Below are positions 22,683 through 33,890 of a stretch of 64,000 nucleotides of DNA, piece by piece (within the stretch, counting starts at the first letter, position 1; every line of letters begins with the position of its first letter). A model generated the notes under the pieces. It was not told the DNA's origin. It was given only the letters and a program-made list of their open reading frames with translations, and searched no databases. Made by a program: the position numbers and the translations under genes. The DNA is from Symbiodinium sp. CCMP2592 (taxonomy: Eukaryota > Sar > Dinophyceae > Suessiales > Symbiodiniaceae): contig CAJNDT010000334.1 in NCBI GenBank assembly GCA_905221615.1, forward strand, positions 142,001-206,000, in the 5' to 3' direction.

Positions 22683-23654
22683 ATATCAACGTTGATCACG
22701 CTGCCGTGGGCGTCTTGGTCGCAGACATCCAGCCTGGAATGGATTCCGCTGCCTATTTCCTGGCCGGCACTTTTCCGACCAACGGCTGTGAAGCTTGGCT
22801 CAGCAAGGGAGAATACTTGCTTGGGGTGGGGGTGAAGCCGGGTGAAGAACCATGTTTGGTCTCTCGCGGAACGAGGCTGCATTCAAGCGTGCTGCGCATG
22901 GCAGCGGGTCCCGTTCTGCGCTCCTTCAGCGCCGGCAGCTTAAGCTGGGGGCCTGCGGGGACGCCTGTCTTGCTGCCTCATCATGCTCGAGGGCTCGGAG
23001 TCTGGGCGGACGAGTACGTAATCCTGGGCCAGAGCGGGCTTTATCTGGTTGAAGAGACGGCCGTGGCTCCGCAACTGCAAACTGCGGAAACTGGACTGGA
23101 TCCACTTGAGCTGCTGGACTTACCCGGTAGCGTGAATGGCAGCTACCTCGCCTACCCAGCCAGGGTCCAAAGTGCAATTGCCGGCACCGTCGCAAGCATT
23201 TCGGGGAGTTCTACCGTTGCGGCCGTTCTCTTGGCGACCTCCGACGAAGTCTACCTCTGCAGAATGACGAACAGCACAGGAAGCGTTTCTTTGGCTTTCG
23301 TCTCCAACTTGAAGCCGGTGGGGGAAGCATTGAGCCAAATCACGGGCCTGTACATGTGCCCACAGGGACAATGTGCCTCGCAGGCTGTGCTTTGGATATC
23401 TATGTCTCAGGGCCGGCTTGCTGCCATTGGCTTCGCATCCGGGAAGGCCCGACCTTGAGTCACAAATAGAAGTCCACTACTATCCTGGTTTTGTTGGGTT
23501 CCGAATCGCCCTAATAAGATGCTTCTGTGCTGATGGTTTCTCTTCGCAGGTGCTGGCAGTGTTTCCAGCTTCTTCCAGCTTTGCTGCATCGACTTCGACG
23601 CTGGTGACTGGCAACAGCACCTTTGCCGCAAGTGGTGTTTCAAGGCTTCGATGA
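22683..23654 (+). CDS. Uncharacterised protein, probably secreted or beta-rich, at least two exons
   Basis: After an acceptor at 22682 a frame stays open for about 258 codons (INVDHAAVGVLVADIQPGMD to a stop at 23458). It is rich in short beta-strand-like stretches with Gly turns (YVILGQSGLYLVEETAVAPQ; VAAVLLATSDEVYLCRMTN), which fits a beta-propeller or lectin-like ectodomain. Asn-x-Ser/Thr sites are present (NGS, NST). The first-exon stop is probably intronic, because an acceptor at 23549 opens another compatible block (LAVFPASSSFAASTSTLVTG) to 23654. The protein's N-terminus is missing. I do not recognise the family. Confidence 0.5.
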
Positions 23655-23756
23655 GGCACGGCGGGAGGAGCAGTCAGCAGCCGAGGCACGCATCTGATTC
23701 TTGTGGCCGTCAGTGAAGGCACCTTACCTACAGCGTTCTCGGTTCCGTACCCACCC

Positions 23757-24614
23757 CTACCGGAGGTTTAGCTCGTGCGAATGCACTTGATATTGCAAGT
23801 ATCGGCGGGAGCTTTCGATTCGAACTTTGCCAACGTAAGCCTCAATTAAAACAGTGATCTGAATAGGATGGCACGTTGAGAGAGAACATGCTTTGCAAAA
23901 GCTCGCGGCGTAATTGGAAGGCAATGATAATCCCCATTCCTTCTGAAACCTCGGTCGGCTTCGCTGCATCGGCAGCAGGCTCTGTCTTGTATCACCGGCG
24001 GTTTGCCAAAAGGTAAACTCACCGTGGTGTTTCACAGGCCTGGGGACCCAGAACGAATGGCAGGCAGAGCAGGCGGAGTGTTTAGGCAGGTTGACAAGCA
24101 TGCCAACAAAAGAGAGTCGCTGGGTTTCCCTGCCCACAATACGTGTCATCGTTTTTCCAAGTTCACATTCCAATTCGTGCCGACGTTGAAAGGGCCCTCT
24201 GTGCCCTTTGGTAGGTAGCTCAGAAGCGCCGGGACTCCCGAAGCGCCTGCAGGAACCAACGGAAGCATTGTCAAAGAGAGGAAATCTAGCTTGATTCCAC
24301 GATGCTTGCAAGTGGAAAGCTACATTGGGTTTGCCTTCCGACGAACAGCAGGGTACCTGCAAGGGGTGTAGAGACGATTGCGAGAGCATGCGACGCCGAC
24401 CGTACCAAGAAAAGCATTCTGCTGCGAAGCAGTTGCGACTGCTAGGCAACACTTCAGGATTTGGGGAAACATTGAGGGGTCCGGTGCATCCCTCCATGGA
24501 TGCGCACTTCGTTCGTGTTTTCATTTGGTGTGCATGCAGAATGTGTGGAAGCAGTGAGAGCTGCTGGGATGCACAGGTGTGGCTCCCTTGGCGATCTTGC
24601 AGCACCCAGCGCAA
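23757..24614 (-). CDS. Orphan 285-codon minus-strand ORF, doubtful
   Basis: An uninterrupted ORF lies in the gap between two + strand genes. Its length is somewhat more than expected by chance at this base composition. The translation is Ser/Arg/Cys-rich, with no recognisable domain, signal or repeat. It would be the only convincing minus-strand gene in the window. It ends just before the first clear exon of the downstream phosphatase gene, so it may simply be the complement of that gene's unseen 5' exons. Confidence 0.2.
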   Translation of the reverse strand: MRWVLQDRQGSHTCASQQLSLLPHILHAHQMKTRTKCASMEGCTGPLNVSPNPEVLPSSRNCFAAECFSWYGRRRMLSQSSLHPLQVPCCSSEGKPNVAFHLQASWNQARFPLFDNASVGSCRRFGSPGASELPTKGHRGPFQRRHELECELGKTMTRIVGRETQRLSFVGMLVNLPKHSACSACHSFWVPRPVKHHGEFTFWQTAGDTRQSLLPMQRSRPRFQKEWGLSLPSNYAASFCKACSLSTCHPIQITVLIEAYVGKVRIESSRRYLQYQVHSHELNLR

Positions 24615-24677
24615 TTGCAGGTTACCGACTTCAGTGGTGCAGCCTCACTCTATAGGCAAGCCTTTCTCATACCCAAG

Positions 24678-25806
24678 GCGCTGGGAGTTCGCGGCGTCGT
24701 AAACCTCTGCGACGAGTACGGTGGACCGCAGGCATGCGAAGCAGTGGGCTGTGGACCTGTGTGCCTTTCTCCTTCTGATTGCAGATGGATTCGGCATGGG
24801 CCTGTCGCGAGGCTTCCTACGACCGCATGGAGATCACGCAGCTTCGCCTGCCGACGGTGGACCACTACGAGCCTTTGTTGGAGGATCTCCTGAAGGCCCA
24901 GTTCCAGGGACCGGGCAAGGATCGAACCTTAGACCGGAGCTTGCGTGAGAAGCTTGCCGCATGAGGCCGTCGAATTTATTGAGAAGTTCAGACAGCGTGG
25001 ACACAAAGTTTATGTCCACTGCAAAGCCGCGGCCCAAGGTCGAGGATGGAAAATGACCTCGAGCAAATGCAGTCAACCGCGCAGTTTCGCTGGTATGCAT
25101 GACAGAGCTGACCGGTGGTCGAATGCATGGAAAGTACTCCAAGCTAGCAGCTAGTGCGGAGCTCTCTGGTGACGGCAGAATTGCAAGGCATAGGTTATCG
25201 GGGTTTCGATCATGCCAACTATCTGGCTCTTTGCCGTGAGTTACAGTAAGTCAGTTGATCCACGAGATCTCAGGCACCAGTCCTGAGTCGTTCGCTGCTC
25301 CACACACAGCGGCTAGTGTTCAAACCAGGTCTTTCTGTGTTTGGCCAGTTATGACGCAGCAGGCTGGACACGGCCGTGCGGCTGCCCAGCACTTAGACGG
25401 GTCGGCCCTTTCTGAGAGTAGATATTGGTTTCCAAACATCGATGCTTGTGAAGTGCTTGTTTCTTGAAGTGCAGCATCGCGCGACCCTCAAGAGAAGCAG
25501 CGGTCACGCCTCGTCGGATTCCGGAGATGGAATCCAGAAGGTACCGTTTCAATTCGGTTCTAGAGAGGACTCCCACTTCGTTGAGAGGCAGTCGCGCTAT
25601 CCTGGATGATCTTCACCAGCAAAGCACATGGTGAGGTCGCGGCGGGCCATCGTGAAATTTGGGACCACGTGCAAATCAGCATTCATCAAGAGTGAATTTG
25701 GCAGCACGTATGCTCTTCATCTTTTGAGCGAACGTGGCAGGAAGCTGTGCGGGAACTCAATGCCAAGCTGGCCCAAAAGCGCCGCGTGCGGGGGAGCTTG
25801 TACAGG
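24678..25806 (+). CDS. PTPMT1-like dual-specificity (phosphatidylglycerophosphate-type) phosphatase
   Basis: Exons are 24678-24731 (ALGVRGVVNLCDEYGGPQ), 24785-24895 (ITQLRLPTVDHYEPLLEDLL), 24966-25025 (AVEFIEKFRQRGHKVYVHCK), one starting at 25363 (AGHGRAA) and one from 25741 (EAVRELNAKLAQKRRVRG). Spliced, the active site reads HCKAGHGR, the CX5R signature of Cys-based phosphatases. The upstream GVRGVVNL-DEY and LRLPTVD motifs are those of the PTPMT1 family, which dephosphorylates phosphatidylglycerophosphate in mitochondrial cardiolipin synthesis; plant-type members have the same layout. The catalytic Cys and Arg lie in different exons, joined across the GC-AG intron 25026-25362. The residue after the Arg is Ala, where Ser or Thr is usual. 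The three placed introns are all GC-AG. The 5' exons, targeting peptide and one or more middle exons were not found. Confidence 0.75.
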
Positions 25807-26821
25807 CAAAACTACACGTGTTGCTGCGAAAACGATCGCTCGAAGTTATAAGTACTTGTAATCAGGAAATGGAGTTTGCAGGCTTGCGGGGTTTCAATTC
25901 TTCGTAGGACCCTGAGTCGCAGGTATGGCCGTATGGCTTATGGCATGGGTTTTTCCGAGCATAGGATTTCGAAGGCGACTCTGTCTGTTTGTCTCTCCCT
26001 CTCTCTCGATTTCTTCTTTGTTCACTCATTCATTCTTTCTTCCTTCTCTGTCTATGCGCCTGGTCAGGCAAGCCAACATACGGGCTTTCATGGCAAAGCT
26101 TGATTCCACAGGCTGGTGTCTCGGTATCATGCTCGCTTCAGGCGTTAGGGGGTAGCACAATCCATGCTGCTTTGACGACCCTTGCATCCCGACAGTGCGT
26201 CCTGTGTTGGCTTGGTCGGTCTTGCCGGAGGTCCAGGGCTGGTCGCCTCCAAGGATGGGAGCAGAGCTTGGTAGTGGGTTTTGCTGTCCCGATGGCTACT
26301 GCTCACTTCCTACTCATACTTGTAGTAAGAAGCTTTGGGCCAAGTTTTGTCCGAGCTCCAGTCGACAGGATACATTGGACTGCCTGGACCGAGAGCTCCG
26401 CCGACGCAAAACTGCTGCAAACGAGGACACCTAGCTGCCAAAAGATGCCAAAAGGACCGATGCCAGCTGGGAGACTTGACAGTCCATGCTTGTAACTGCT
26501 GCAGGTTGCATGTCAGAAGTAGCTGGAGAAGGGCTTTGGAAGCTGCAAGCCTACTGCCCCAGCCAGGTCGTTGGGATCCTGTACTCCAGGCCTGCAGATG
26601 ACAACAGCATCAGTCCGGCCCCCGGCCGGTGATGTGATGTGCAAAAAAGGCCTGCTTTGAATGGAGGCACACAGATGCCGTCAGATCTGCTATCAGTAGC
26701 TGCGGAGTGAAGCGATGTGGAGAGAATGCTGGTGCTGTTCAGCGGTCAAAGCGTGCGATCTGTACCGTTTCAGATGGAAAAGGGGCGGCTGCACAGGAAC
26801 TGTCTCGGACACGTTTCCAAG
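25807..26821. other. Spacer; probably holds 5' exons of the EF-hand gene
   Basis: No exon could be fixed. The frame at 26516-26632 (GLWKLQAYCPSQVVGILYSR) looks protein-like. A polypyrimidine tract lies at 25979-26048. Confidence 0.35.
25979..26048. repeat. Polypyrimidine (TC/TTC)n tract
   Basis: Nearly pure C/T run of about 70 bases on the + strand. Confidence 0.75.
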
Positions 26822-27250
26822 GCTTCAGCGATTTCATGGGAGCTACACTGCAGCAAGACCAGTGCCAGGCAAACCCGCTGCAGACTCCTCCGGGTCGATA
26901 GCATGCTCTATCATTCCTTGCCACTTCGTTCCGTGTTGAGGGAAGAGGGTAGCTTGCCTTGTATGCTTCCGTTGCTCCTTTGCATTCAATCGTGGAGGTC
27001 GGCATGCTGAGAGCAGCATTCCGGATCTTCGATCAAGATGCAGATGGGCCAGCCTTCCTGTACACTGTAAACAGTTCCAGTGGGACTTGGAAGCTGCTGG
27101 TTCGGAACAAAAGGTCTACGGTTGTGTTGGTCTTCGCGTTTGTGGGGAACTGTCAGCGGCCAGATTGCCTTGAGTCTCTGCAGACATCCGCGGGCGGTAA
27201 AATCCCAGCCAGGTGCATAAGCGCCCAAGACATCAAGCAGGTGTTTTGCC
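26822..27250 (+). CDS. EF-hand Ca2+-binding module of CDPK C-terminal type, partial
   Basis: Three exons read in phase. 26822-26868 (FSDFMGATLQQDQCQ) corresponds to the end of one EF-hand. 26998-27047 (VGMLRAAFRIFDQDADG) and 27213 onward (CISAQDIKQVF) together make a full loop, D-Q-D-A-D-G-C-I-S-A-Q-D, with acidic ligands at positions 1, 3, 5 and 12. Position 12 is Asp where Glu is usual. The EFMxATL...AAFRxFDxDxDGxIS order is that of the C-terminal regulatory domain of calcium-dependent protein kinases, and of calmodulin-like proteins. Both introns (26869-26997, 27048-27212) are GC-AG and phase-compatible. The protein would bind Ca2+ and relay it to an attached or partner kinase. The kinase domain at 8-13 kb lacks exactly this part, but several other genes lie between. 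The 5' exons were not identified. Confidence 0.75.
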
Positions 27251-30200
27251 GCAGCCTCAGTGTTTTGTTTAGGTGGGCAAGAGCTGTTCAGGACCAACGA
27301 TGAGAATTCGCGGATGCCCTTCCCGCATGTGAGCTAGATGTTGCGTGTGAGTGAGTGTATGTATGTGTGTGTGTGTGTAGCTTTTCCCTGAGCGCCACTC
27401 AGGGTTCTGCGGGAGAGAGTGGTTGCGTCTCGCTTTCCGCGCTGAGCGATTCTTGCCTACTGTCGATATAGACCTAGCTTTGCCGGGGCATTGTCGACCT
27501 GAGGTAGCATCGCAGACCATGGGTTGACGATGTTGACGCATGATTTCTGGAGATGGCTTACGTCTGTAGGCAAGTGCCCAGATGCAAGGATGAGTCCCAA
27601 ACCCTGGCGAGATATCTAAAACCACAGCCTCCAACACATTCCAACGCTGTGCCTCGGAACTTTGCCATCGGCTTTCTCAGCGCAGTCCGAAGGCAAGTCG
27701 TCCCACGATGCGAGCGCAGAGGCCAGCATGTTGTCAGCCTTGCAGAGCATTCAATCAAGTGAAGCTTTATGCAAGGCCAAGGCCAAACAAGACAGAAACC
27801 AAGCCGCGCATGCTGATGAGTACCAAACATGCAACTTCAAATGTGCCCCCTGTGGGCCGGGCTTATATTAGCGTCACTTCGAGTTTGTTGACATGGAGCA
27901 GGAGTCAGAGTCGATACTTGAGTACAGTTAACCTCGCTCCGCGTCCGAAGAGTGGCAACAGGTGGTCTCTGCCATCTTGGCGGAGGCCTCGATGGGCAGC
28001 GGTGAACCTCTCCGCTACCAGGTGCGAGCACTTTCTGCAGTCGCGCTTACCTACAGAGCTGATTGCAACAAAGTCTTCCGTTTGCTTGGTACGCGTACTG
28101 CTCGCTCTTCAAGCCTTGCTCGATGCATGTCTTTCGCTTTCGAGTCACTGTTGATTCAGGACTTTTCGGAATTCGTTTCCCGCTCGTTGAGCACTTGAGC
28201 CACTTGGCGGCTCTGCGGGCAGGGGGTAGGAACAAGCTTGCCGACACGCTCTTGACCGCAATGTGGTCGTGTCGCAGGAAATGGCTTGACTCCAAACGAG
28301 AGTTTTTAACCGTTTCACCCACATCGCAGTCTGGGAACACAGTGAGATACTTGCGTGTGAACTTTTCGAATGTCGATATGCAGCACAACAGATGATGTTT
28401 TGGCGGTTTGTGGGTTGCCCAACGTGGCCCCAGAGGGGTGCAGCTCCCCGTGGTGGTGCAAAGAAACTTCAGCGTGGAATAGCTTCAAGAATAGGAGCTG
28501 GGTGAGGAGCCGGAAGATATTACGTAGTTATCGGTGCCTATTGGTGCTGTTGTCGGAGTGCATCGTGTCATTCTGCATCGGCACTTATTTGCGTTTTAAG
28601 CATCTCGGCTGCCGAACCCATGCCCCGGACGCCGGACGGATGCGAAGATTGCGCAAACGGCCGTTTCGCGTGGCTTCAATTGGGCTGTTGAGACCTGCAG
28701 CACTTTCAGTCTCTTCCAGGTTTTTGGAGATGCATACGATAATAATGTGCCGGGGGGGGGGGGCAGGTCGGGATAATAATTGCTGCATGCACAGTGTTAG
28801 CTGTTAGGTTTTGGAGTTTCAAAACTCTTCGATTTGAGCTTCGTTTTTCACTTGTGTTGTTACGGCTGAAACTAGATCTCTAAACCCAGCACGAGGCCAT
28901 CATGCCGCATTGCAGTTCTTGTTGGGCATATAGAGACAAGTCGAAGCTAGACAGAAAAGCGTGCATGATGCTTGGCTACACTGCATTGCAGATGTGGGAA
29001 TGCCTGGGCCCTAAAACCGTCGTCATGAAGCCTCGCTTGCCTTCGCGAGCTGCGAGAGTCGAAAATCCAGCAAGTGGTGCGCTCACGAAATGTCGAACTT
29101 CATTCAGCAGATTTGTTTTGAAACAGCTTCATCCATGTTGAACAAGTACCACGCTCCGCGTCATACATTTACTTCAGCCCAGAGGGCCAGATCAGCTGTG
29201 CAACACGCTGAACAGTCTTTACGCAAGACCTGGGCTGCGGCTTCGCAGTCCATGGCAAGTCGCGCCTTGTGCAAGGCCGATTCTGCAGTTGAGCATGAGG
29301 CTGCGTTTAGCAGTAGATGATGACATCTGACAACAGAAGATATGACAAGAGGTGCTATGTCGATGGAGCCAAAGACCCGCTCTCCGGTTGGGAACTTAGC
29401 TACGAGCAGCTCGCGGTTGCAGAAAGTGATAAACATGTTGTTGTGCGCAAGGCATATCTGCAGACCTACAGGCTGTTGTCCTGACCGCCGGGTGTGTGTG
29501 AATTGTGAGTTTCGTGATGGTTGTGCCATGGGCGTTTGTTTTTGCAAGTGATCCGCGTCCAGCGCATTGATTTGGGCACTATGGCAAGGCAACGGTCGAG
29601 ACTGCTTCAGCACTTTTGTCTGCAGCTGGCATCTGTCCCCCGCAGGCTTGGGGCAACCGAGTCGCTGGCGCGACTGGGCATCCGAGGCATGTTGATGTGC
29701 CTGAACGATTCCAGAATCATTCAGGTTCTTTCAGACAGGCTGTCAGCTATCACAGCAACATCTGGTATTGTGAAAAGAACAGGTGTTATGGTGGCTCAAC
29801 ATGCTTAGACTTCGATACCGCGTAGAGTACAAGTCATCACATGTTTTCATTGTGTGCGAAACCCCTTGAGAGCTGGACAGGACCCCTGCTGTACTTAATT
29901 GCTGATGTCCCTGTTGCAGGTCGTTGGAGTCTCGGAGGACGCAGCGATTACTGGCAGAGGCAGGAGCATCCGCACGTGTTGGTGTGCATGGAGCCTTTGC
30001 GGCTGTGGGAAGTGGTTACTTGTTTTTTGGCCAGTTTTCTGGCACTGTATGACTCAACTTTGAACTTCTTGACGATTTGACTGCTAGGTACAGCCGTGCC
30101 GGCAAAGCATTCGTTCTGCCTGTTCAGGCGCTGCTTCCTATGATGAGCTGGTGGCCTTCTTGAAGGAGGGACAGCTCTTTTTGGATTCTGTCGAATGCCC

Positions 30201-30601
30201 GCCTCATGTTTGCGTATAGGGGGGTTGACAAGAGATCCTCATAGAGCCGTCGGGTTACGAATCACCTGCCTCCACCATGCGTTGAAACCAACGACGAAGT
30301 TGCAAACACGGGAGTCCGTGTGTAGTCAGAAAACACCGAAAGCATGTCACGATTGCAATAGGAAGCTACCAGCCAGAATACTACGGATTCTGTACCAGCA
30401 GCGCGTGCGATGTGTGACAGTCCTTGAGGATCTCCGCCGGCCAACGCAGCCAGCCGACGAGGAACCTGCACAAAGCCTGCATAGCCGTCACCATAACGCA
30501 CGAGATGAGGCTGTAGTCCTGCCTTCATACAATCTGCAGCATGCTTACCCTTCCTGAACCGTCCCCGAACATGACAATCCTGGCGCGAGGGTCAAAGGAC
30601 A
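27251..30601. other. Mostly unassigned; possible further exons at 27872-28021
   Basis: A block after an acceptor at 27871 reads RHFEFVDMEQESESILEY, and another at 27941-28019 reads ASEEWQQVVSAILAEAS. Both recall the helices around a final EF-hand (EEW-QVV and EFVDM), but their order is reversed and no loop lies between, so I do not attach them to the EF-hand gene. There is a short (GT)n near 27361-27380 and a G-run at 28752-28762. The rest shows no recognisable coding. Confidence 0.3.
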
Positions 30602-30987
30602 GTGAAAGAACTAAGAAGATCTGTGCGGGCTCAGGCGGCGGTGCAGCAGAAACAAGCCGAGCTGGAGGAAGCAGCGCCGGCGCTGCAGGCCAGGAAGTTC
30701 ACGACCGCTCGTGAGGTCGGCCATGTTATGGAGAATGCGGTGGTGATTGCACGGGAAATTCTTAGTGAAAAAGGTGCTTGGTGACTCACCTAGCAAGAAT
30801 CCGATTGATGTCTCTTGCAGCCGAAGATGAAACGCTCCTCGCTTGCCAGCGCTTCTTGATCGGCGGGGAGATCCCAGACCGGCTCGCGCTGCTTCGAGTC
30901 GTAGCCCGAACCCCAGCCGGAAAGGTCGCACCGTGCCCGACTGGAATGGACTGCAACAGAATGAAATGCAAAGGAGCCGAAGCTTGA
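30602..30987 (+). CDS. Candidate helical exons, unknown protein
   Basis: The frame at 30602-30784 is a charged helix (VQQKQAELEEAAPALQARKF, then REVGHVMENAVVIAREILSE). Another frame after TTGCAG at 30822 reads AEDETLLACQRFLIGGEIPD. Both are protein-like and on the + strand. No family is recognised and the splice between them was not resolved. Confidence 0.3.
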
Positions 30988-33096
30988 GGGAGTTTGTCAA
31001 GTTTTACATCCGAGTGTAAGGACAAAAGCGAAATTTGAGCGCCATCATTGTCTTCTTTATCATTGCCAGCAGCACCCGTAAAGTGTGACATCTGATCATC
31101 TTTCCCACGAGTGCCTCATCCGCGCTCAAGACAAAAGACGCGGTTTGGAATATTCTTTGCGTGGGAGAACAGATTCTTTCAGCAGGGGCAGATTCTGCCC
31201 ACAAATGTTGCAATGCTTTGGTGTCTTGGGCCGTTATTGTGAACGCTTTGCTTTGTTGGCCTCGACCCGGTCGCAGGCGAAGAGTACTCTCCACACCAGG
31301 CCTCAATTGCATAAAAGGTTCAGAGTGCACAAGACCATGAACGCGGGCGCGGCCCACTTTTTTGGGGGTGACGCGGCCGGGGTGGGGGTTGACCGGGAGC
31401 CAGCGCCGTTTTCTTCTTTTTTCAGCCAGTCAGGGTTCCAATTCGGACAAGGCCGAGGCGAACAGCTTTAATATCTCCATCACTTTCGGCCTCAACGGTC
31501 GCTCTTTCATCCGCATCGTGGTGCGTCCAAGTTGCTGTACATGCAGACGGAGACATAAAGACAGACGGAGAGACAGAGCCACAGACACCAACGGACCTGA
31601 GGCAGACCTCGGGACGTTGCCCGGCAAGCCGTACTCCTTCGCCCTGTACCTCTTGGTTTTTCTGGAGGCCACCATTCACGGGAAGATGAAGTGCCTGCGT
31701 GCAGTTTGTGGAGAAAGCGAGGAACAATAAACACTGCATGCAGAGTCCAAGCGGCTGCTTGAACACACAACTCCTCCGTCAGGAGTACTTGAAGGATATC
31801 GAGACCCTCCGTGACGGTGAAACAATCTCGGATCGTGCAGCAGAACTCCGCGAGGACGGGGGGACGTGGGCCGGTTGGGTTCCGGAGTTTGGAGTGGGCC
31901 TGATTTCTTTTGTTTGCACATCACAGGTGCTTCTTTGCTTCCACCGTGCTGGACTGGCTCCAGATCGGCTTCGGCTGATGTACAGCCACATTGCGCCTTG
32001 GCGTCGGCATGCTTGTATTGTTTGCTAGCAGGCACACTCCTCAGAAGTTCCCCCGGAACTCGTGGTCTTGAGGCATTAAAAGCGTTTGTGAAGAAGACAA
32101 GTGCATGCTTTGCTGGTATGGTGCAGCAGCTTACACGATTGCGTCCCCTTCAAGACATCCTCCACGCTCAGGAGCAGGACTTCCCCCGCTTTGAGGCTTG
32201 CGTTGTCGAGGATTGAACACTTGCTTCTGGACAGATCTCAGACCAGCACCGGACTCGTGTGATAGCCTTCTCGTCCTTGGCGATGAGGTACTTCCGGGCA
32301 CACTTGTAGAGCTTAGGGCGTTTACCGGATTGAGATCCAGGGTGCGACGCTTCTTGAAGCAATTGGCCGAACCGACGAGGCTGCTGGCGCCCTTTTGCCA
32401 ATGCCGTCTGCCGTCAGCCTTTGCAGCTCGGACTGCCGTCAATGGATCAAAGTTGATCATGGCCTGCCTTGAAGTAGCCATTGATCGTCGTCGACGTGGA
32501 GGGGTTGTTCGTGGTTTTCTTGTGCTAAACAGACGACAGTACAGGTTCTTTAGACCTGGGATATTGACTGCCTCCAGCCTGCCCCAGGCAACGAAGAAGA
32601 GTATTCCACCTTTCATCGCCATGTTCTTTCCCGTATGTGGGCGAAGTTCCGACGGTATCTTCAAAGCCTTAAAGGTGCTAAGATGTGATGGTATTGTCAT
32701 GGTTCATGCCGGAAGCCTTCATCAAAGGCCACACGATGCTTGCGACAGGTCTCAGCCAGGCTCTCGGATATGCCTTTGAGTTTTTTGTAGTGTGGGCACT
32801 TCTTACCGGTTCATATCAGTTGATCTTGCTGCGCTCTTGTGCAAGCTGACAGTACGGCAGACAGCTTCGCCGAGCCATCTTCTGCGTGCCCAAGGCTCTA
32901 GTGGCGCCACGACCGTCCTCTTGCGCTCCTCGCTGCGTGAGCCTTTGATCCACGTAGCCGACGACTCGCAGGACACATAGCTTGAAGCGAATTGCAAAGT
33001 GCCTTCGATCTTTGCAGATGGAGGAGGGTGCGACTTCGGTCATGGAGCGGGAGCAGACACGGCTCCGCTAATTGTAGTTTCGCTTTGCACCTTCAG
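30988..33096. other. No confident gene
   Basis: ORFs of up to 193 codons overlap on both strands near 32.1-32.8 kb, without motif or splice support. Confidence 0.35.
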
Positions 33097-33890
33097 GAGC
33101 TGCGCATGCTGAAAACCATCGAGATGTTAATTCGACTTGACTTCCTCTACACCCAGGATATCCGGGAGCAGGGTCGGTTATAGTATTGCAGGTTGTATCG
33201 GCAATAAAGCATTCCGCTGTCGTGTGGTTTTTGTAAGTTGCAACACTTCACAGCCATGTGTGCCATAGTCCCTCGGCCAGTCCAGGAGCGGCTGCCCCCA
33301 GAGGTCGCCGAGTATCTCTCCGTCGTTCGGAATCTTCGCTACTACGACCGTGAGCTCCGCGTGCATCCCAAGTCTAAGGGTTGGGGCGGTTGGGGGATGC
33401 CGTGACGCCGTTCCGGGCCGAGGCCGCGACACTCCCCTGTCCTACCAGATGGCATTCTTCCTGCGGAAGCATCTAGCCGAGCATAGAATTCAGCTGACTG
33501 CATTGACGAGTCGAGCAGTCTTTCAAGGGCCTCGCTTACCGGGCCTGGGAAACTCAGGCATGGCTTCCCTGCCAAGCGAAAGATGCTGGGGCCGTATCCT
33601 CTGAAGGCCGGAAGGCAAACAGAGTGAGAGCCCCGAAGGCCCTTCCTGCCATGTGCCTCTTCCGGCTCTCGGGTCCCGTGATGTCTTGCGCAGCGTTTGA
33701 CCGACGTTGCTCGCGATGCGTTGCGAGTGCAGAGTGCAGAAAGCCTTGTTTGTATCGCTGGTGGTGAGAAGGTCTGTGACCCTGACGAGCGGGTCAACTT
33801 CGAGCCTGTGGAGGCAGCCTTCAGTTCGCAGCATCGAAGTTCAATAGCCTCCACAAGCCAACGCCCGGTCAACCTCATCACATCCGACAC
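33097..33890 (+). CDS. Candidate exons of an uncharacterised gene
   Basis: 33097-33168, after CACCTTCAG, reads ELRMLKTIEMLIRLDFLYTQ and so on. 33281-33407, after CGGCCAG, reads QERLPPEVAEYLSVVRNLRY and continues DRELRVHPK. A third block from 33697 reads TDVARDALRVQSAESLVCIA. All are on +, helical and charged. They may form one gene with the block at 30.6 kb. I do not recognise it. Confidence 0.35.

Noticed and set aside
27941-28019. SEEWQQVV block as a further EF-hand of the 26.8-kb gene
   Set aside because: No DxDxDG loop follows, and the EFVDM-like helix lies upstream of it instead of downstream.
32131-32779. 193-codon + and 189-codon - ORFs facing each other
   Set aside because: Neither has a motif, splice context or clearly better composition; kept as unassigned.
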